Shown piece by piece: positions 59,582-64,000 of a DNA stretch of 64,000 nucleotides. Position 1 is the first letter of the stretch. Each line of letters begins with the position of its first letter. The notes beneath the pieces were generated by a model. It searched no databases. It was not told where the DNA came from and was given only the letters and a program-made list of their open reading frames with translations. Source of the stretch: Adenophora triphylla var. japonica (lineage: Eukaryota > Streptophyta > Magnoliopsida > Asterales > Campanulaceae). Made by a program: the position numbers and the translations under genes. The stretch is from NCBI GenBank assembly GCA_022495995.1, contig JAFEMH010002559.1, positions 124,001 through 188,000 on the forward strand, read 5' to 3'.

Positions 59582-60289
59582 TCAAGAATCCTTCCCCATT
59601 TACAACTTTTGCCTTCCCCGAACTCCGTGTGCGTGATTCCTGCGGTGATAAAGGACATTGATTCTTGCTATAAATTGGTGTTTTTGCCCTCCATTGTTCC
59701 GTTTTTCTCCGCATTGCTAAAGGTATTCTCCTTATTCTTTAGAATTAGGGCTTTAATTTACGCAATTTCCTTGATTTCGCCATGGCTAGGACCTTTAGTC
59801 ATGAGGCCTGAGCCGGGTATGGTTACCGTATTGTCAATCGTAGAGTCTACAAATATTTGAGTGGAGAGTGGAGGGAGATAACAAGAGAGGAGTGCTCTTC
59901 AATTTTGACACATTGGGGGCCTGCGTTTCAATGAGCTAGGTTTGCTGGGGGACGAACTAGGTGCCTTAGGAACGGATGACCCAAGTGGTTGTGCCTTTTC
60001 ACCTTTTTCATGAGCTTCTCGATCATATAGCTTTGTTTTATGTCAAAGATGTCATTAAGCCTTCCTTTATTAGAAATAGGATAGGATTTCTGGGAATCTA
60101 GGTCGCCCCCAAGTACGTCTACTAGAGCTCACGAGACTTCATGTAGAACCGATTCCCCTGTTTCCCCTCTTCTTGTACATGATATGGAGACCCAAGGTGA
60201 AGCTCATGCATCGACCTCGTCAAGCCCACGCATCGTGGATGCTTTCGAGACTACCGTGGTGCCGGCAGAATGAACAGGTTACGTTCCTC

Positions 60290-61100
60290 CAAAGGCACTT
60301 AGGGGAAGCAAAATTTTCCATCTCGTTTGAGTATGATACATGAATTTTGCGAGGTTGATAGGAAAGAATTCGATGTCACCTTGTATAGCGTAAATGATTA
60401 CTTCAATCGCCTTGAGGATACGTACGAGGAGGATCCCACAAGGTGGCTTTCTATTATGGCCAATTTGAAGTCGGTTTAAGATTACCCCCGGACCCCTTTA
60501 TAAATGAGTTCTTAGAATGCACAAATGCCTTGCCACTTCAACTAGGGGCCAACACCGCAGTGGTACCGGTTTGTTTCATTATGGTTTGTAGATTTTTAGG
60601 ATACGAGCCTTGTATGAGGGTGTTCAAGGAGTTTTTCAACATTAAGTTCGACAAAGATAGGGGTATAAGTACTCCCTCCAAGCCAAAGATTCCCAAACTG
60701 CTTCGCCAATCTCCCCGGTAAGGCCAGCGGATGGAACTCCTACGTAGTTGCAAAGTGGAAAGTAGAAGGGGATGGGAATTTCCCTTGCCCCGTGCCGATA
60801 CAACCGGTGTGAGCGAGGAGAATTATCGGGATCCCTATTGGCACGATGATCCGCGTAGAAAGTTGATGGAGTTTACCAAAAGGGGCCTATTAGTTGGCAT
60901 GCCCCGGGACCAACAAGAATAACTTTATCCGTGGCCGGATTGATGGTTGGGAGCGGGAGGTTGTACCCACGGTTCCAGAGTTAGATGCCAAAGATATCCA
61001 GATTGGGTCACCCATGAGGGAGCTCGACTCGCATTCAAGAAAGAATGCCATTATTGTAAGAAAGGTGTTGATCACCGTAAAGAAAAGGTGGAACACTTCG
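60290..61100 (+). pseudogene. N-terminal part of a gypsy-type transposon-domain ORF
   Basis: In two or more frames: MIHEFCEVDRKEFDVTLYSV, DPTRW, then FEVGLRLPPDPFINEFLECT (60467-60530), FIMVCRFLGYEPCMRVFKEF, and GKASGWNSYVVAKWKVEGDG. This is the pattern of Pfam Transposase_28 (putative gypsy type transposon), found in extra ORFs of plant retroelements, by recollection. Interrupted by at least three shifts or stops. No catalytic role is known. Confidence 0.6.
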
Positions 61101-61642
61101 GGGTAAGAACTCGACCATTCCATGTCCTCTTGACACCTCCCGTCTTTGTTGATAAGTAGATGTCTTGCTTCATACTTAGACTAATTGCTCGGGTGTTGAA
61201 CTCATTAGTTAGCATATATTTTAACTCGCTTGCTTACTTGCAATTTGAATTCGTACATAGAACATTCCGCTCGTATGTAGAATAATTAGCTCGCATATGT
61301 TTAATTCGTACATAGAACCATTTGCTCGTATGTGGAAATTACTTATGTCAACCTAATTTTTATTGTTTCTACTTTGGTGCGCTTAACTCCCGAGCAAGAA
61401 GCAAACATGGGTCGAGCCGTTGATGTCGGGAAGAGCAAGAGAAGCTGCAGGGCGACCAATGCTAAAAATCATCGAGAGAGAGAGGGCGTCCTTCGTCATG
61501 AGATACTAACGACAGCTTGATGTGAATCCTGGCCGTTGATATCCCAAGAGAGGATAATTTGGAAGAGTTTGCATGAAGACCCAGTGGGGAAAATATTGAG
61601 GGTAATAATGCCCAAGGCTCGTAAGAGGCCCATGCCGCCGAC

Positions 61643-63196
61643 ATGGATGGGGTAGAGCCAAATGTAGAGAGCCCGAGGAGGAGGAGGTCGGCCGCGCCAG
61701 ACCCGAGCTCAAGCCAAGTTGAAAAACAAATCCAAGGCCAAGGCCGCTCCAAAAGAAAATCTCACGTCATTTCTTTGGATGAGGATGAAGATGAAGACGA
61801 TGGTGCCCCTATCAAAGCCAAGGTAATCAAGATCGGGCCCCGCAGCGACCTCGACCTCTCGATCAAGTCAATGCCAGTGAGCTCGCGGGCACCGAAACTT
61901 TGGGCCCCCAATCCTCTCCGTCCAAGTTTCTTACGACGAATTGATTCAGAGCCGGGTAGCCGAACCGAGCGAAGTGACTCCTTTGACTGTGGTCAACTTG
62001 GCGAGAGAGTATCCAGAACTGGAATATGGTCAGGTGGTTGCCCGGAGGGGGGCTGCCCAAGACCTGATCAGAGAGTTTACCCGCAAGCCATTGACACCAG
62101 AAGCCTGTCGAGCAAGGGTTGGTTTGGCTTCCTCCGAGGTAACCCTTATGCTTTTAATTTTTTTTTAATCTTCCTGTTGTTTTTCCTTCCTTTCTTCTCA
62201 CTTGATCTGACCTCTTATATCTACTCGTCATTTCAGACTCTTGCCATGATTGATTTGGCCACCACCTATTGGAAGGCTGCTGAGGAGCAGGAGAAGTTAG
62301 CCAAATCCATGTTGGCTAAAAAGAATAGCGAGCTGCTGAAGCTGGAGGAGGAGGTAGCCAAGGTAGGGGAGTTGCAGGAGGACAAGAAGAAACTGCAGGC
62401 TGAGCTTGAGAAGGTAAGGGAGGAGCACTCTGACTTGGATAGCTCCTATGAACCCTTGAAACTTGTTAAAGATAATGAAATTAAGTTGAAGGAGGAGGCC
62501 TGGAAGAGCTTGGGGGAGGCTAACAGTGAGCTCGCCCGTCTCAAGGAGGAGAATAAGAAGATGGCAGCTGACCTAGAGCTGGCCCAACAACAGTTGGAGG
62601 AGGTTCCCGTGACTTTGGCTAAGAAACAGGAAGAGTTGGATGCTGCTAGAGCTCAATGGGAGGTTGACCTGGCTGATGCTGTGAAGACCACTAAGGAGGA
62701 TGCCATCAAAGCTTACAAAGACAGTGACGAGCTTCATGTACATGTCACCAAGGAGGCCCAAGTATTTTTCAAAGCAGGTCTAAGCCATATGGCTCGGCGT
62801 ATCATCGTGGATCCTTCGGTTGATATATCAATCGAGAAGCTGGCTCAATGGGCGTCTGAGGATCCTTACAACACTGCAGCTCGACAGGGCCACTCCTTGG
62901 TGCCTTATACTGATAATGACAAGGAGCTCATAGCCAAGGATGATGTAGAAGCTGAAGCCGCACCATGGGATCCTCCTGTAGTAGAGAAAGTTAATTTTGA
63001 CACTATCCTTGCCGAGCTCGAAGATTATGAAGATCCAGGCTTCGATGATGAGACTCCAAAGTATACAATCAGCGACTCAAGGAAGGTTGTCTATCATACA
63101 GAGAACGTTCTTGGTGAGCCATCTACTGTAGGTGAACAGACTGAAATCAATCCAGCATCCGTCACTGGCCAAGTGGGAGGCACTCCCCTTGAATAG
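61643..63196 (+). CDS. Coiled-coil C-terminal part of the same extra ORF
   Basis: An intron with GT at 62139 and AG at 62235-62236 joins the exon ending GLASSE (frame open from about 61941, LIQSRVAEPSEV) to TLAMIDLATTYWKAAEEQEK. The unspliced plus-strand frame also stays open across 517 codons but changes register in the intron. The last exon, 62237-63196, encodes 319 residues without damage: a heptad-rich coiled coil at about 10-150 (KLEEEVAKVGELQEDKKKLQ, ELARLKEENKKMAADLELAQ), then KDSDELHVHVTKEAQ and an acidic tail. No nuclease or polymerase motif. It is likely antisense to the retroelement; its function is unknown. Confidence 0.55.
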   Translation: MDGVEPNVESPRRRRSAAPDPSSSQVEKQIQGQGRSKRKSHVISLDEDEDEDDGAPIKAKVIKIGPRSDLDLSIKSMPVSSRAPKLWAPNPLRPSFLRRIDSEPGSRTERSDSFDCGQLGERVSRTGIWSGGCPEGGCPRPDQRVYPQAIDTRSLSSKGWFGFLRGNPYAFNFFLIFLLFFLPFFSLDLTSYIYSSFQTLAMIDLATTYWKAAEEQEKLAKSMLAKKNSELLKLEEEVAKVGELQEDKKKLQAELEKVREEHSDLDSSYEPLKLVKDNEIKLKEEAWKSLGEANSELARLKEENKKMAADLELAQQQLEEVPVTLAKKQEELDAARAQWEVDLADAVKTTKEDAIKAYKDSDELHVHVTKEAQVFFKAGLSHMARRIIVDPSVDISIEKLAQWASEDPYNTAARQGHSLVPYTDNDKELIAKDDVEAEAAPWDPPVVEKVNFDTILAELEDYEDPGFDDETPKYTISDSRKVVYHTENVLGEPSTVGEQTEINPASVTGQVGGTPLE

Positions 63197-63475
63197 ACTT
63201 TGATTTTGATGGTTATTGTAACTGAACAAGCTCCAAACATTTTTGCTTTTTTTTTTTAATACTTAAATGCCTTGGCCCTATTTTTTGGGAGGCATGATAC
63301 TTTTGTAAGCTTATTTTTGTTTTGCACCAGTCTTGGCCCACTTTGGGAGGCTCTTTGTGTTTAATCTTAGCTGACTTCTCTTTATAGCATGTTGTATGCT
63401 TTTGCTGCGAGTGTCGAGCTAGATGTAGATAGGATAAATGTATCATTTTGAGCTTAGAGGCGACTTGATCTTTAT
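63197..63475. other. Downstream of the coiled-coil ORF
   Basis: T-rich, with two ttggcccact/cttggccct motifs at about 63270-63340. No gene. Confidence 0.4.
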
Positions 63476-63479
63476 TGAA

Positions 63480-63960
63480 TTAGTCGACCTCAAACTTGGC
63501 TTATCTTTGTGAACAGGATCGACTATAAGTCTAACCTGTTCAAACTATTAAAGCCGACCCAGGATCGAGCTAATTAGATTGAAGTCGGTTAGGAATCAGG
63601 CTTGTTAAAATAGTAGAGCCGATTAAGAATCGAGCTAATTAGAACAAACTGACTAAGAGTCGAGTTTGTTAGAACGAAGTCGACTAAGAGTCGGACTTGT
63701 TAAATGAACTAAGCTGATTAAGAATCGAGCTAATTAGAACAAACTGACTAAGAGTCGAGTTTGTTAGAACGAAGTCGACTAAGAGTCGGACTTGTTAAAT
63801 GAACAAAGCTGATTAAGAATCGAGCTAATTAGAACAAACCGACTAAGAGTCGAGTTTGTTAGAACGAAGTCGACTAAGAGTCGGACTTGTTAAATGAACA
63901 AAGCTGATTAAGAATCGAGCTTGTTAAATCGAAGCTGACTAAGAGTCGAGCTCATTGGGA
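63480..63960. repeat. Tandem repeats of the putative hypervariable region
   Basis: Units of about 100 bp (agctgattaagaatcgagct, gactaagagtcgagtttg, aagtcgactaagagtcgg) repeat about four times from 63610. Each unit is made of two or three 25-35-bp subunits with ctaagagtcgag/ctgattaagaatcgag. Such arrays are known between pol and 3' LTR of Tat/Ogre elements. Confidence 0.85.
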
Positions 63961-64000
63961 TTGGTGTAACACTATGTTTGATCGAATAAACTGCGCTTTT

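Noticed and set aside
63480..63960. Regular repeats that might suggest a CRISPR array
   Set aside because: Units have no unique spacers and the DNA is plant nuclear; it is an ordinary tandem repeat. The same holds for 1390-1630.

Overview
The window is nuclear DNA of a flowering plant, probably a eudicot. It has intron-containing genes with plant splice sites, an AT-rich background, a tRNA-Pro gene, plant-only protein families (DIR1-like lipid transfer protein, S1 self-incompatibility homolog, plant universal stress proteins) and very many Stowaway-type MITEs with CTCCCTCCGTCCC termini and TA target duplications. The species cannot be named from sequence alone. Most of the 64 kb is transposable elements, many nested.

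Layout. 1-10 kb: Stowaway and Tourist-like MITEs around a copia LTR remnant, then a full copia element (A, minus strand, 4300-9425) inside the end of a Stowaway. 12-19.4 kb: a LINE reverse transcriptase relic and a Sirevirus-like copia element (B, plus strand) that has lost reverse transcriptase and carries an extra plant-transposon-domain ORF. 20-27.6 kb: the main gene island, with a five-exon gene of unrecognised function (20373-23395), a DIR1-like lipid transfer protein (25702-26177, minus), tRNA-Pro(AGG) and an S1-family secreted protein (27120-27551, minus). 27.9-33.4 kb: a young copia element (C) with nearly identical LTRs but a broken pol. 33.6-35.8 kb: universal stress protein gene A (minus, four exons). 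36-47 kb: MITEs plus large microsatellite blocks lodged inside MITEs. 47.2-53.1 kb: a decayed copia element (D), whose LTR end is repeated downstream. A hAT-type element that captured part of an NADPH oxidase (RBOH) gene sits inside that repeat. 54.6-56.1 kb: universal stress protein gene B, a paralog of A with identical intron phases. 57.3-58.4 kb: a MITE carrying a G-rich minisatellite. 58.6-64 kb: what looks like the 3' end of a minus-strand Tat-type Ty3/gypsy element, with an antisense coiled-coil ORF and a tandem-repeat region. It runs off the window.

How it fits together: the real genes are five small protein genes and one tRNA. The USP genes are dispersed duplicates about 20 kb apart, separated by repeats. 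Intron 2 of each holds a Stowaway insertion, and intron 1 of the 20 kb gene holds an 800-bp hAT MITE. No single new multi-gene system is visible. The most notable items are the RBOH-capturing element, the duplicated last exon at 23.2-23.4 kb, the antisense ORF of the Tat-like element, and the extra ORF of element B. Exon coordinates were worked out by hand from splice signals and reading frames; element boundaries are given where a target duplication or terminal repeat could be read.
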